Source: Palsa-965 sp044448685
Lineage (GTDB): Bacteria; Bacteroidota; Bacteroidia; Palsa-965
Length of the DNA: 64,000 nt
Direction of reading: 5' to 3'
NCBI GenBank assembly: GCA_044448685.1
Contig: JBIOHC010000017.1
Span: forward strand, 1-64,000
Shown here: one piece after another, positions 55,131-64,000 of the stretch
Numbering within the stretch: the first letter of the stretch is position 1
Layout of the letters: each line of letters starts with the position of its first letter
The notes under the pieces: model-generated
What the model saw: only the letters and a program-made list of their open reading frames with translations
Database searches by the model: none
What the model was told of the DNA's origin: nothing
Position numbers and translations under genes: made by a program

Positions 55131-55354
55131 TTTCGTCGGCACATTCTGCCGTTTTGTTGTGCTTTTGAGCTTTTTTTGACCGAGCTCCCGGAATAATAAT
55201 ATTATTTTCTTGCTTTTTCGGATATATCAGATCATATTAGCTAAAGTTATCCAGATTAAGCCTTACTCAAGCACAAAGCACTAAACACTCAGCATTGTTT
55301 TTAAGTCCCCCGGCTTTAAACAATGGTTTTCATTAATTAAATTTTAACCGGTAT

Positions 55355-58300
55355 ATGAATCACAAATCAGTTAACCTGTATAGGTTATGCATGATCCTTG
55401 TCTGCATAGTTTTATACAGCAACCCGGCAGGCGCCGTGGTATATACCTGGAATGGGATCCTGACCTCAACCTGGTCAACAGCTACCAACTGGTCACCCAT
55501 TGGTGTTCCCGGTGCGGCAGATGATGTAATCATTGTAAGCACCCTTACAGGCCCTGTTTACGACGGGGTATCCGGAGGGTGTACAAACCTCACCATGACT
55601 TCCGGAACATTGAATCTGGGGGGCTTTACATTTACGGCCACGGGCAATTTAACTTTTAATACAGGTACGGTTACAAACGGAACATTGGGGGTGAATTCAG
55701 GAGTTGGAAATACAGTCACACTGGCAGCAGCCAGTATTTTCACAGGATCATCTGCCCTCAGCATTACAGCAGGATCTGTCAGTATCAACGGAGGAACCTA
55801 TGCCGGGGCTGTAACGATTAACCAGACCGGTGCTGCAAATGTGAGTGGTACAGGAGGAGCGACCTTTAACGGCCCCCTTTCGGTAACACTGAGCGGTTCC
55901 GGCTACTGGAGAACAAACGGTAATAACACCTATAACAATACGGTCAGCTTCACCAACAACGGGAGCAATTACCTTCTTCCTGAACTCAATGCCGGCAATA
56001 ACAGTACCTATAACGGAACGGTGACCTTACTGAATACAGGTTCATCGAATATACGTATGGGCTATGCTGGTACTACCACTTTCAATGGCAATATCATTCT
56101 TAATTCAACATCCGGCACAGGAATTTATTTCAGTGAATCAGCTGCTGCAAGCTGTACCCTGACCGGCGGGAAGACCATCACTGTCGGAGGGTCCGGATTT
56201 ACAGCCGGAAATCTTTACCTCCAGCGTTTTACACAGCAGGGAGCAACGGCTCAGAATTTCACCGTGGGGGGAACAGCTGTACTTTATGCGGGTCCTACAC
56301 TTACATTTAACGGGAACCTGACTATGTCGGGATCGGAAGTGTATATGCAAGGGCTTACCTGTAATGGTACAGCTTCCATTACCAAGACAGGCCCGGGTAA
56401 TGATTGGGCTACAGGAGGTAATACTTTTAATTCAACCTGTTCCTTAAATAGTTCCGGAGCGGGCTATTTTCTTACCGGTGGTACCAACCCGGATGTGTTC
56501 GCGGGTGATCTGACGATCAACAACAGCGGCAGCAGCCTTATTTACCTGGCCTATCAGAGTGGAGGAACCACCCAGTTTAACGGCAATATCATTCTGAACT
56601 GTACAGGAAGCGCTACCGGAATATGGTTTGGGCAATCGACCGGCACAGCAACACTGGCAGCCGGCAAAACAATCACTGTAGGAGGAAGCGGGTTTACATC
56701 CGGTGATCTTCGCTTAAAAAATTTCACACAAACAGGAGGCACTCCCCAGACATTAACGCTGGCTTCCGGAAACCTCTACCTGCAAACCGGTACTACCTTT
56801 AACGGTACAGTTAATTTTACTGCCGGTGCAATCTGTTTAAGCGGGGCCACCTATAACGGAGCCACGAACCAGTTTACACAAACCGGAGCAGTTAACGGAA
56901 GCGGAACCGGGGGAAATACATTTAACGGTACGGTTACTATGACAAATAACGGTACAGGATATTTCCTGACCGGTAACGGCTTTGGGGATACGTTTAACGG
57001 AGATCTCACAGTTAATAATAACAGCACAAATGCCATTTATCTTGCCTATGCAACAGGTGCCACTGTATTCAACGGAAATATCTTTGTGAATGCGACGAGC
57101 GGCACAGGGGTGCTGATAGGAGCCAATACCGGAACCAGCACCATGAATGCCGGATTCAGTATACAAAACGGAGGAACCGGATTCTCTGCCGGAACTCTTC
57201 AGATCACTCAGTTTACACAAGCCGGTGCAACTGCTCAAAACCTGCTGCTTACCGGAACTGCTGTTGCCAGAATCGGTCCCACTACAACCCTTGGCGGAGC
57301 TTTCTCAATTACAGCTCCCGATATATGGGCCCAGGGGGCCACCTACAATGGAGCTGCCACATACACTAAAACAGGAGGTGCCGGTAACCACAATAATGGA
57401 AATCAGAATATCTTCAATTCTACCTGTACCATCAATCAGCAAAGCAGCGGAGGTTATTTTATGCTGGGCTATGATTCGAATGATCAGTTTAATGATAATA
57501 TCACAGTTACCAGTACAGGTACAGGAGGAATTATTTTCGGTTATTCTTCCGGCACAGGAACCCCTACACTTGCAGCCGGCAAAACGATTCTTACAGGCGG
57601 AGCCGGATTCAGTTCCGGTTATCTTGAACTGGATGCTTTTACCCAACTTGGAAATGCACCCATAAACCTCACCTTTACAGGAGCCACCACCTATTTGAAA
57701 TTTGCAAGAGGAAGTGTCATCGGAGGCCCTGTTACTGCATCCTGCCCTGATCTGTATTTTAACGGAGCTACATTCAGCAGTGCACTCAATGCCACCAAGA
57801 CAGGAGCGAACGGAGATTTTTCTACCGGAGGTAATACTTTCAATGCCGTCTCAACATTTACTGCAAGCGGAGCAGGATTCCTGGTACTCGGCAATGTCAA
57901 TCCGGATACCTGGAATGCGGATGTGACATTTACAGAGACAGGATCAGACCGTGTACTTCCTTGTTATAATGCAGCAGGGAATCTGTTTAATGGAAATATA
58001 TTCGTGAATGCTACCGGAAGTGCTGTAGGTATCAATATTGGAGCAGGTGCAGCTTCCTCTGCATCGATGGCAGCAGGATTTTCAGTACAGGTTGGGGGAT
58101 CCGGTTTCACCAGCGGCTATCTGCTGCTCCAGCATTTTACCCAATTAGGAAATGCGGCCACGAATCTTACCCTGGCTGCTACGGCAAACTATATTCAATT
58201 CGGGCCGGGTTCATCACTGGGAGGCAGTGTAACGGCCAGTGCTCCCGGACTGATGTTTAACGGCTGTATATTCAACGGAACCGTAAATGCCACCAAGACC

Positions 58301-61300
58301 GGGGCCAGCAATGATGCCGGTACAGGAGGAAATACCTTCCAGGTAGCTTCAACGATTACGACAACAGGAAGCGGATACCTGATGTTCGGGAACGGGAATC
58401 CGGATCTGTGGAATGGAGATATCACGTATACCAATAACGGAAGCAATTTGATTTACCTGGCTTATGCAGGAGCTACCACTGCACAGTATAGCGGAAATAT
58501 TATTCTCAACAGTATAGGAAGCTCACTGGGTATTCGTTTTGGACAAAACGGAGGCTCTGCCAGTCTGGCGAATACAAAAACAATAAGTATCGGAGGAAGC
58601 GGCTTCAATGCAGGTGATTTATACCTCAAGAATTTTACACAGCTGGGAGGCACAGGACAGACAATGAATACATTCGGAGGAGTTTGTACTGTTTATTTTC
58701 AGACCGGCAGCACCTTCAACGGAGCTGTCAATTTTGTAGCTCCCCGGATCTATCTGAACGGAACAACTTTTAATGCGAACGCAAATTATATTGAGAAGAC
58801 AGGTGCAACTAACGATGCGGGACTGGGAGGTAATACCTTTGCCGGAACGACCACCCTGGTAAACAGCGGCATCGGATACCTCATGACCGGTAACGGGAAT
58901 ACGGATAATTTCAATGCCGATATGACCTTCAACAATACCGGCAGCAGTGGGGTATATGTGGCTTATAACACGACAACTTCCACCTTCAACGGAAATATTA
59001 TTGTTAATTCCACTGCAGGAGTGGGCGTTTCTTTCGGAGGGAATACCGGTTCGGCAATTCTTACCGCCGGAAAAACAATTACCGTAGGCGGGCTTGGCTT
59101 TTCAGCCGGAACACTGACATTAAGAAATTTTACACAGGTAGGAGGAACAGCTCAGTCGCTTACACTTACTGGCACGGGAATACTGACGGTAGGTTCCGCA
59201 TCCACCTTTAACGGAGTGGTGAACTTTACGGCTCCTTCTCTGTACCTGAACGGATGTACATACAATGCGGTATCCACCTTTACCAAAAATGGTTCCACCA
59301 GCGAATGGTCCAACGGTGGTAATGTGTTCAACGCAATCACTACACTGAATAACAGCGGTTCAGGGTATGCCTTGATGGGGGGCACCAATGCTGATATTTA
59401 TAATTTCGATGCATACTTCAACAACAGCGGCTCCAATCTGATTTATCTGGCTTATAATGATGCAACAGGTACACAGTATAACGGAAATATATACCTGAAC
59501 AGTACTGGAGCTTCACAAGGCATTCGTTTCGGACAGAATACCGGAACGGCTGTGCTAGCCGCCGGACAAACAATCAATATCGGTGCTTCAGGCTTCAATG
59601 CCGGAAACCTGTATATCCGCAACTTTACACAAACCGGGGCCACGCCACAGGTCATGAACACGTTCGGAGGAACTGTTGCACTCTATATGCAAACAGGAAC
59701 CACCTTTAATGGCACCGTTACTTTCGGCTGCCCCCAGGTTTATCTGAACGGATCAACTTTCAACGGGCCGGGTAATCTTATAGAGAAGACCGGGGCCACC
59801 AATAATGCAGGTACAGGCAATAATACGTTCGGAGGTACAACAACAATAAAAAACAGCGGATCCGGATATTTCATGCTCGGTAACGGAAACACGGATACAT
59901 TTAATGCGGATATGACTTTCACGGATGTCGGAACCGAACATATTTATGTAGCTTATGCTACGGCCACCAGTACCTTCAACGGAAATATTTTTGTAAACTG
60001 CACAGGTACAGGCCTGGGTGTATATTTCAGCACCAATACCGGTTCAACAGTGCTTTCCACCGGATACACCATAAATGTGGGAGGTAGCGGTTTCACTACA
60101 GGAGGCCTCATACTTCAGAACTTCACACAAAACGGAGCAACGCCCCAGACAATGACACTCACCGGAACCGCTGCACTGACAGTAGGCACGGGATCCACAT
60201 TTAACGGTAACGTCAATTTTGTTTCCCCTCAGCTGTATCTGAACGGTTGTACCTATAACGGTACGGCAACACTTGAGAAAAACGGGGCAGCCAATAATGC
60301 ATCGACAGGAAATAATATATTCAACGCAACCACCAGTATTAAATGCAGCGGCAGCGGTATAGAATATCTCGCCAATGTATCTCCTGATAATTTCAATGCC
60401 AGCGCAACTTTTATCCAGACAGGAGCCGGAGCCTTGTACCCGGCCTATGTTGCCAATTGTACATTCTCCGGTGATATTTCGACTATCGGTACGGCAACAG
60501 CAATTACCTTTGGTAACAATGGAGGAAGGGTTACGGTTAACGGAACTGCCTTGCAAAATTTCAACGGTGCCGCAGCACAAACCCCTGTTGTGAAAAGGCT
60601 GACCATGGCTACCCCGTCAAATACAGATTTGAATCTGAATGTGCCTGTTAATATTGCAACAGATCTGACACTGACTACCGGACATATCATTACCTCCGCT
60701 GTCAATGTTCTGACACTGACTGCCTATAACGTAACGACCACCATCGGGAATGCGAACAGTTATATCAACGGGCCCATGAATTATGTTATGGCATTTAACG
60801 GATCCGCTACGTTGAATCTGCCCCTGGGTAAGGTGGCTGACTGGAGGCCCGCTGTTCTGACTGTGGTACACAATGCTGCTACCTCGTATACGTATAACTG
60901 CGAAGTGTTCAATAACAATGCACAAGCATTAGCCTGGACCATGCCTGCAACCATTGATACCGTTTCATTCGTACACTGGTGGGATATTAACCGTACTGTT
61001 ACAGCTACAGGAGTTGCTGCTTCAAATACAAACCTGAGCGGGAATCAGATCATCAAACTGTATTACGATGTGAATGACGGGGTGTATGATCCGGCCAACC
61101 TGAGTATTGCCAAGAATACCAGCGGTGCTCCAACAACCTGGATAGATATTGGTGGAACGGGTGCTACCATAACAACCGGAAGTGTCTCATCCACTTCGGC
61201 TCCTACAGCTTTCAATTCATTCAGCCGGTTTACGCTGGCCAATAAGGTTGGGGGCATAAACGCATTGCCGGTTGAGCTGTTGTCGTTTCATGCAACGCCC

Positions 61301-61810
61301 ACGCATCAGAATACAGTGGATTTAACCTGGACAACAGCTTCGGAAACGAACTGCGCAAATTTTACCATTCAGAAAAGCAAGGATTTGATATCCTGGAATG
61401 CAGTGGGCTCCCACCCTGGAGCAGGCAACAGTTCTGTTATGCTGAATTATAAAATGATTGACGTGGCGCCTTATGCAGGGCTTTCTTACTATCGTTTACT
61501 TCAAACAGATTTTAACGGACGTTATTCCTATTCAAATCCTGTTGCAGTGGAGTTCAACGGCTCCGGTCTGGTAAATGTATTCCCGAATCCCTGTACCGGT
61601 CAGCTGAGCATACAAGGCGTATTCAGCTCTGCCACAGAATTGCAGATATACAATGAGCTGGGTCAGCAGGTAGTCAGCAGACAGATCTCCGGTTCATCAG
61701 AGGTTGCAGTAATCCGGATGGATCTTGAATCGCTTCCGGCCGGAGTCTATACCGTTGAAATCCGGGATGCCGGACTTGCCGTCAATCACACAAGGATTGT
61801 AAAGCAATAA
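55355..61810 (+). CDS. Giant T9SS surface protein with nine ~165-residue repeats
   Basis: 2151 residues. The signal peptide is followed by a TWSTATNWSPIGVPGAADDV sorting-like head. Nine tandem repeats carry a conserved FTQ core (codons at 56228, 56723, 57212, 57638, 58136, 58634, 59129, 59624 and 60122). The spacing is 489-498 bp except one shorter unit of 426 bp. Each unit is rich in N, G, T and S with GNTFNG, SGYFLTGN and FNGNI(I/F)-type strands, suggesting a beta-helix or repetitive adhesin fold. A fibronectin-like region (LPVELLSFHATPTHQNTVDL) and a T9SS type A tail (NVFPNPCTGQLSIQG to RIVKQ) end the protein. Likely a surface adhesin; the ligand is unknown. Expected to be large, glycine/asparagine-rich and extracellular. 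Confidence 0.9.
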   Translation: MNHKSVNLYRLCMILVCIVLYSNPAGAVVYTWNGILTSTWSTATNWSPIGVPGAADDVIIVSTLTGPVYDGVSGGCTNLTMTSGTLNLGGFTFTATGNLTFNTGTVTNGTLGVNSGVGNTVTLAAASIFTGSSALSITAGSVSINGGTYAGAVTINQTGAANVSGTGGATFNGPLSVTLSGSGYWRTNGNNTYNNTVSFTNNGSNYLLPELNAGNNSTYNGTVTLLNTGSSNIRMGYAGTTTFNGNIILNSTSGTGIYFSESAAASCTLTGGKTITVGGSGFTAGNLYLQRFTQQGATAQNFTVGGTAVLYAGPTLTFNGNLTMSGSEVYMQGLTCNGTASITKTGPGNDWATGGNTFNSTCSLNSSGAGYFLTGGTNPDVFAGDLTINNSGSSLIYLAYQSGGTTQFNGNIILNCTGSATGIWFGQSTGTATLAAGKTITVGGSGFTSGDLRLKNFTQTGGTPQTLTLASGNLYLQTGTTFNGTVNFTAGAICLSGATYNGATNQFTQTGAVNGSGTGGNTFNGTVTMTNNGTGYFLTGNGFGDTFNGDLTVNNNSTNAIYLAYATGATVFNGNIFVNATSGTGVLIGANTGTSTMNAGFSIQNGGTGFSAGTLQITQFTQAGATAQNLLLTGTAVARIGPTTTLGGAFSITAPDIWAQGATYNGAATYTKTGGAGNHNNGNQNIFNSTCTINQQSSGGYFMLGYDSNDQFNDNITVTSTGTGGIIFGYSSGTGTPTLAAGKTILTGGAGFSSGYLELDAFTQLGNAPINLTFTGATTYLKFARGSVIGGPVTASCPDLYFNGATFSSALNATKTGANGDFSTGGNTFNAVSTFTASGAGFLVLGNVNPDTWNADVTFTETGSDRVLPCYNAAGNLFNGNIFVNATGSAVGINIGAGAASSASMAAGFSVQVGGSGFTSGYLLLQHFTQLGNAATNLTLAATANYIQFGPGSSLGGSVTASAPGLMFNGCIFNGTVNATKTGASNDAGTGGNTFQVASTITTTGSGYLMFGNGNPDLWNGDITYTNNGSNLIYLAYAGATTAQYSGNIILNSIGSSLGIRFGQNGGSASLANTKTISIGGSGFNAGDLYLKNFTQLGGTGQTMNTFGGVCTVYFQTGSTFNGAVNFVAPRIYLNGTTFNANANYIEKTGATNDAGLGGNTFAGTTTLVNSGIGYLMTGNGNTDNFNADMTFNNTGSSGVYVAYNTTTSTFNGNIIVNSTAGVGVSFGGNTGSAILTAGKTITVGGLGFSAGTLTLRNFTQVGGTAQSLTLTGTGILTVGSASTFNGVVNFTAPSLYLNGCTYNAVSTFTKNGSTSEWSNGGNVFNAITTLNNSGSGYALMGGTNADIYNFDAYFNNSGSNLIYLAYNDATGTQYNGNIYLNSTGASQGIRFGQNTGTAVLAAGQTINIGASGFNAGNLYIRNFTQTGATPQVMNTFGGTVALYMQTGTTFNGTVTFGCPQVYLNGSTFNGPGNLIEKTGATNNAGTGNNTFGGTTTIKNSGSGYFMLGNGNTDTFNADMTFTDVGTEHIYVAYATATSTFNGNIFVNCTGTGLGVYFSTNTGSTVLSTGYTINVGGSGFTTGGLILQNFTQNGATPQTMTLTGTAALTVGTGSTFNGNVNFVSPQLYLNGCTYNGTATLEKNGAANNASTGNNIFNATTSIKCSGSGIEYLANVSPDNFNASATFIQTGAGALYPAYVANCTFSGDISTIGTATAITFGNNGGRVTVNGTALQNFNGAAAQTPVVKRLTMATPSNTDLNLNVPVNIATDLTLTTGHIITSAVNVLTLTAYNVTTTIGNANSYINGPMNYVMAFNGSATLNLPLGKVADWRPAVLTVVHNAATSYTYNCEVFNNNAQALAWTMPATIDTVSFVHWWDINRTVTATGVAASNTNLSGNQIIKLYYDVNDGVYDPANLSIAKNTSGAPTTWIDIGGTGATITTGSVSSTSAPTAFNSFSRFTLANKVGGINALPVELLSFHATPTHQNTVDLTWTTASETNCANFTIQKSKDLISWNAVGSHPGAGNSSVMLNYKMIDVAPYAGLSYYRLLQTDFNGRYSYSNPVAVEFNGSGLVNVFPNPCTGQLSIQGVFSSATELQIYNELGQQVVSRQISGSSEVAVIRMDLESLPAGVYTVEIRDAGLAVNHTRIVKQ

Positions 61811-61833
61811 GAAACGGAAGCCCCTCTCTTTGC

Positions 61834-62793
61834 TTATTTAAACAGATAGCCTATTGTAAATGTAGCCGAATAGGCTAGCACGCCCGTGTTGATATGGGTG
61901 TAGTAATATCCATTCTGAGTATCATTGGTGGTTGAACCTCCACCCATTCCTGAAGGCGGTGTAAGGAAATTCGGGTCGGTATAGGTTTTGCTCGCAAAAG
62001 AATATCCAAGGCCAACGGTATATCCCATAGTGATCACATTTCCAAGTACAACCTGGCGGCCGTAGTTAATCATAAAAGCAAGTGAATTAACTTTCTCATC
62101 ACTGTACTTGTACTGAGAAGTGCTTCCTGATGAATAATAGTTGTAATTGTAATAATAAGCGGATACGCCATGAACAGTGTAACCAGCGTAAAGTATTTCA
62201 GGTTTAATAAAACGCCCTTTAAGGGGATGGGCATATTTCATCCCTTTTATATAATAATCCTGGCCCAGAAGGAATTTGACACCTGCACATGCGAGCCCTC
62301 CCTGAATAAGCGGACTGGTCTGATTGGAAAAAAGGGAATTGCTCACCATGCTGTTATTGATAAGTCCGGCAGTGGCTTCCAGATTTACTCCCACTTTTAA
62401 GGAATGTTCGTAGCTGAACGATATTTTATCAGAAACAATGGAGAAGAAGTGAAATTTAATGGCTGACCTTTTATCCAGGATCTTTGCTTCCACATTCACA
62501 TCCATCTCGTCGGGCATAATGAGCTCCTTGGTTCCGTTGCTCCATCTCACTTCCCGGATTTTATCCCTTGAAACAGTGTAAACAGGGCCATCGGTTTCAG
62601 ATCCTCTCCTGTATTCAAAATCCGTTTCTGTAACCTTGGTAATTTTACCGATCAGCTTTTCATTTTTATTGGTGATAAGGGTATCGGGAATAACCGGTTT
62701 GGGTTCATTATTCGTTTGAGCTATTGAGCCAGGTGCTAATGCTACAAGGAATAAAAAGATTGCCAGGCAGGTGAGTGTTTTCATGGTTTTCAA
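61834..62793 (-). CDS. Outer-membrane or secreted protein of unknown function
   Basis: 319 residues with a signal peptide (from one of two close in-frame ATGs, 62793 or 62784) ending near GSIAQT. It begins with a small beta domain (LIGKITKVTETDFEYRRG) followed by a barrel-like second half with aromatic strand ends; the C-terminus is TFTIGYLFK. Probably an outer-membrane beta-barrel; no specific family recognised. Confidence 0.7.
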   Translation of the reverse strand: MKTMKTLTCLAIFLFLVALAPGSIAQTNNEPKPVIPDTLITNKNEKLIGKITKVTETDFEYRRGSETDGPVYTVSRDKIREVRWSNGTKELIMPDEMDVNVEAKILDKRSAIKFHFFSIVSDKISFSYEHSLKVGVNLEATAGLINNSMVSNSLFSNQTSPLIQGGLACAGVKFLLGQDYYIKGMKYAHPLKGRFIKPEILYAGYTVHGVSAYYYNYNYYSSGSTSQYKYSDEKVNSLAFMINYGRQVVLGNVITMGYTVGLGYSFASKTYTDPNFLTPPSGMGGGSTTNDTQNGYYYTHINTGVLAYSATFTIGYLFK

Positions 62794-62819
62794 TTTAAGG
62801 TATAAATTTAATGTATATT

Positions 62820-63545
62820 TTATGAAATAAAGAAACTAACCCAGCCATAAACAGAGCCGGCGGCAATATAACTGTCGAAGCGGTCTAGTATACCCCCATG
62901 ACCGGGAATGAGTTGATTGTAATCTTTTATTCTGCACATACGTTTAAATTTGGAAGCCATCAGATCTCCTCCCAAAGCAGATCCGCAAATGAGCAGGCAA
63001 AACCTGAAAGTCTGTCCTGAATTCATGGAAAACCAGGTCCCCGTGCAAAGTGCAATAATAATGCAGCAAGCAAAACCTCCCGCTACACCTTCCCAGGTTT
63101 TATTCGGGCTTATTGCAGGGGTAAGAGCATGTTTTCCAAGTAATTGTCCGCTGATTTGTGAAAATCCGTCAAAGCAGAACACCAGCATGTAAACGAAAAG
63201 ATACCCGGGATTATTTTTGATGCATGCATAATAAAGAAATCCGGCTCCGGCAATACTGTAAAGTATGACAGGGATCAGGAAACTTTGCCCGGATCCGGTA
63301 AACGCTTTTTTATGCTGTATCAGTTCCAGGAGTCCGGCACCAATAATCACTACGGCCAAAAGTGTAAACAGCCAGGTATGCAGCAAACAGTAAACCACTG
63401 CAGAGACCAGTACCAGATATACTCTGTATTTCAGCCAAAGCTTTTGTCCCGCTTCAGAGCCCGGTTTCTTCCTGTTTATAAACAGAATACCTGCAGCCCC
63501 CAGAAGGAATACAGCAGCAATGATTGAGATAATACCGTACTGCAT
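62820..63545 (-). CDS. cdsA: Phosphatidate cytidylyltransferase CdsA
   Basis: 241 residues, multi-pass. The signature SPNKTWEGVAGGF and the C-terminal motif KDYNQLIPGHGGILDRFDS are those of CdsA. It makes CDP-diacylglycerol from phosphatidate and CTP, the precursor used by the next gene. Its ATG overlaps the upstream gene's stop by one base (TGATG). Confidence 0.95.
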   Translation of the reverse strand: MQYGIISIIAAVFLLGAAGILFINRKKPGSEAGQKLWLKYRVYLVLVSAVVYCLLHTWLFTLLAVVIIGAGLLELIQHKKAFTGSGQSFLIPVILYSIAGAGFLYYACIKNNPGYLFVYMLVFCFDGFSQISGQLLGKHALTPAISPNKTWEGVAGGFACCIIIALCTGTWFSMNSGQTFRFCLLICGSALGGDLMASKFKRMCRIKDYNQLIPGHGGILDRFDSYIAAGSVYGWVSFFIS

Positions 63546-64000
63546 CAGTTAATTTTTTTAAAATCCCTTATCATAAACAACAATCCTTTGGCATTGGAGC
63601 GGAGGGCAGGAATGAACAGGACAATGAGTAAGACTTCCGAATAAGTAATGCAACTCAACACGAACATGACAGAAAAAAAAAGATGGCTTCCGCCGGTCAG
63701 AAACAGGTGCACAATAAACAAACCCTGCACATACCCAAGTACCTTGCTGGAATACAGATGCAGGCTGGTAGGCCGGTGGAAACGAAACAGACTTACCAGC
63801 TGAGGGGTAACATACATAATGAGCATGGTGATGAACGCAGACAAATGATCGTGTAAAAAGTCAAACTGGAAAACGAACATCCCGGTAAAGGCCATAGCAT
63901 AGGTGCCTATATCGGCAAAGGAGTCGAGACGGGCACCCAGTTCCGATTCAAAATGAAAGCGCCGGGCAATGAATCCGTCGAGAATATCGCTGATAAGATT
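63545..64000 (-). CDS. CDP-alcohol phosphatidyltransferase (partial, cut by window edge)
   Basis: Reading from the window end gives the CDP-OH-P signature in DILDGFIARRF… GARLDSFADIG (D-x2-DG-x2-AR-x8-G-x3-D-x3-D), followed by membrane helices. The 5' part lies beyond the window. It should use CDP-diacylglycerol made by CdsA, which follows with a one-base overlap; the acceptor (serine or glycerol phosphate) cannot be told. Confidence 0.9.
   Translation of the reverse strand, partial: NLISDILDGFIARRFHFESELGARLDSFADIGTYAMAFTGMFVFQFDFLHDHLSAFITMLIMYVTPQLVSLFRFHRPTSLHLYSSKVLGYVQGLFIVHLFLTGGSHLFFSVMFVLSCITYSEVLLIVLFIPALRSNAKGLLFMIRDFKKIN

Noticed and set aside
55360..60925. Many ORFs antisense to the giant repeat protein
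   Set aside because: They recur at the repeat period and are shadows of the biased codons of the plus-strand gene.

Overview
The window reads as a chromosome segment of a Bacteroidota bacterium; the class is not resolved. The evidence is: at least three secreted proteins ending in type IX secretion (T9SS) type A sorting domains, TonB-dependent receptors, DUF4412, DUF4139, WXXGXW-repeat and outer-membrane barrel proteins, TAnnTTTG-type -7 promoter boxes, and many dispersed GC-rich palindromes. Most of it is ordinary housekeeping DNA with short intergenic gaps. Accessory character is concentrated at 1-650, 25.5-26.5 kb and 41.2-46.9 kb.

Layout. 1-650: a tRNA-Arg-like gene broken by two palindromic insertions. 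0.65-6.6 kb: hybrid histidine kinase, a DsbA-like/FAD-monooxygenase fusion, a PLP aminotransferase and an SDR, probably one operon. 6.6-17.8 kb: DbpA-like helicase, secreted proteins, metG (with an in-frame palindromic insert), M20 and S66 peptidases, YraN and an RluB-type pseudouridine synthase with a long disordered tail. 17.9-31.3 kb: AsmA-like protein, sensor kinase, hemW, cyclase-family hydrolase, Lrp regulator, YjbR, DUF502, cysteine desulfurase and DUF4139 protein. 31.4-41.2 kb: OppA-like lipoprotein, methylmalonyl-CoA epimerase, T9SS cargo, HAD hydrolase, and a lipoprotein / membrane thioredoxin / PAS-SpoIIE phosphatase operon.

41.2-46.9 kb is repeat-dense. Two unrelated arrays of exactly 21-bp units, each unit carrying a short dyad, lie either side of a metallophosphoesterase gene. 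There are also a 119-bp MITE-like element, a 147-bp inverted-repeat element, and a DUF559 nuclease gene between direct copies of a five-hairpin composite repeat.

47.0-54.7 kb is a cobalamin uptake and salvage locus. A cobalamin riboswitch precedes btuB, a DUF6580-like membrane protein, a small CWC-type cysteine-rich protein, cobU, a COG2102 PP-loop ATPase, a BluB-CobT fusion, cobS and cobC. These would import corrinoid, make the GDP-activated cobinamide, make and activate dimethylbenzimidazole, join the two and remove the phosphate. Methylmalonyl-CoA epimerase at 34.4 kb fits a B12-dependent propionate pathway. 54.7-64 kb: ribosome hibernation factor, a 2151-residue T9SS surface protein with nine ~165-residue repeats, an outer-membrane protein, cdsA and the 3' part of a CDP-alcohol phosphatidyltransferase gene cut by the window edge.

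Family names come from motif recognition in the translations; no database search was run.
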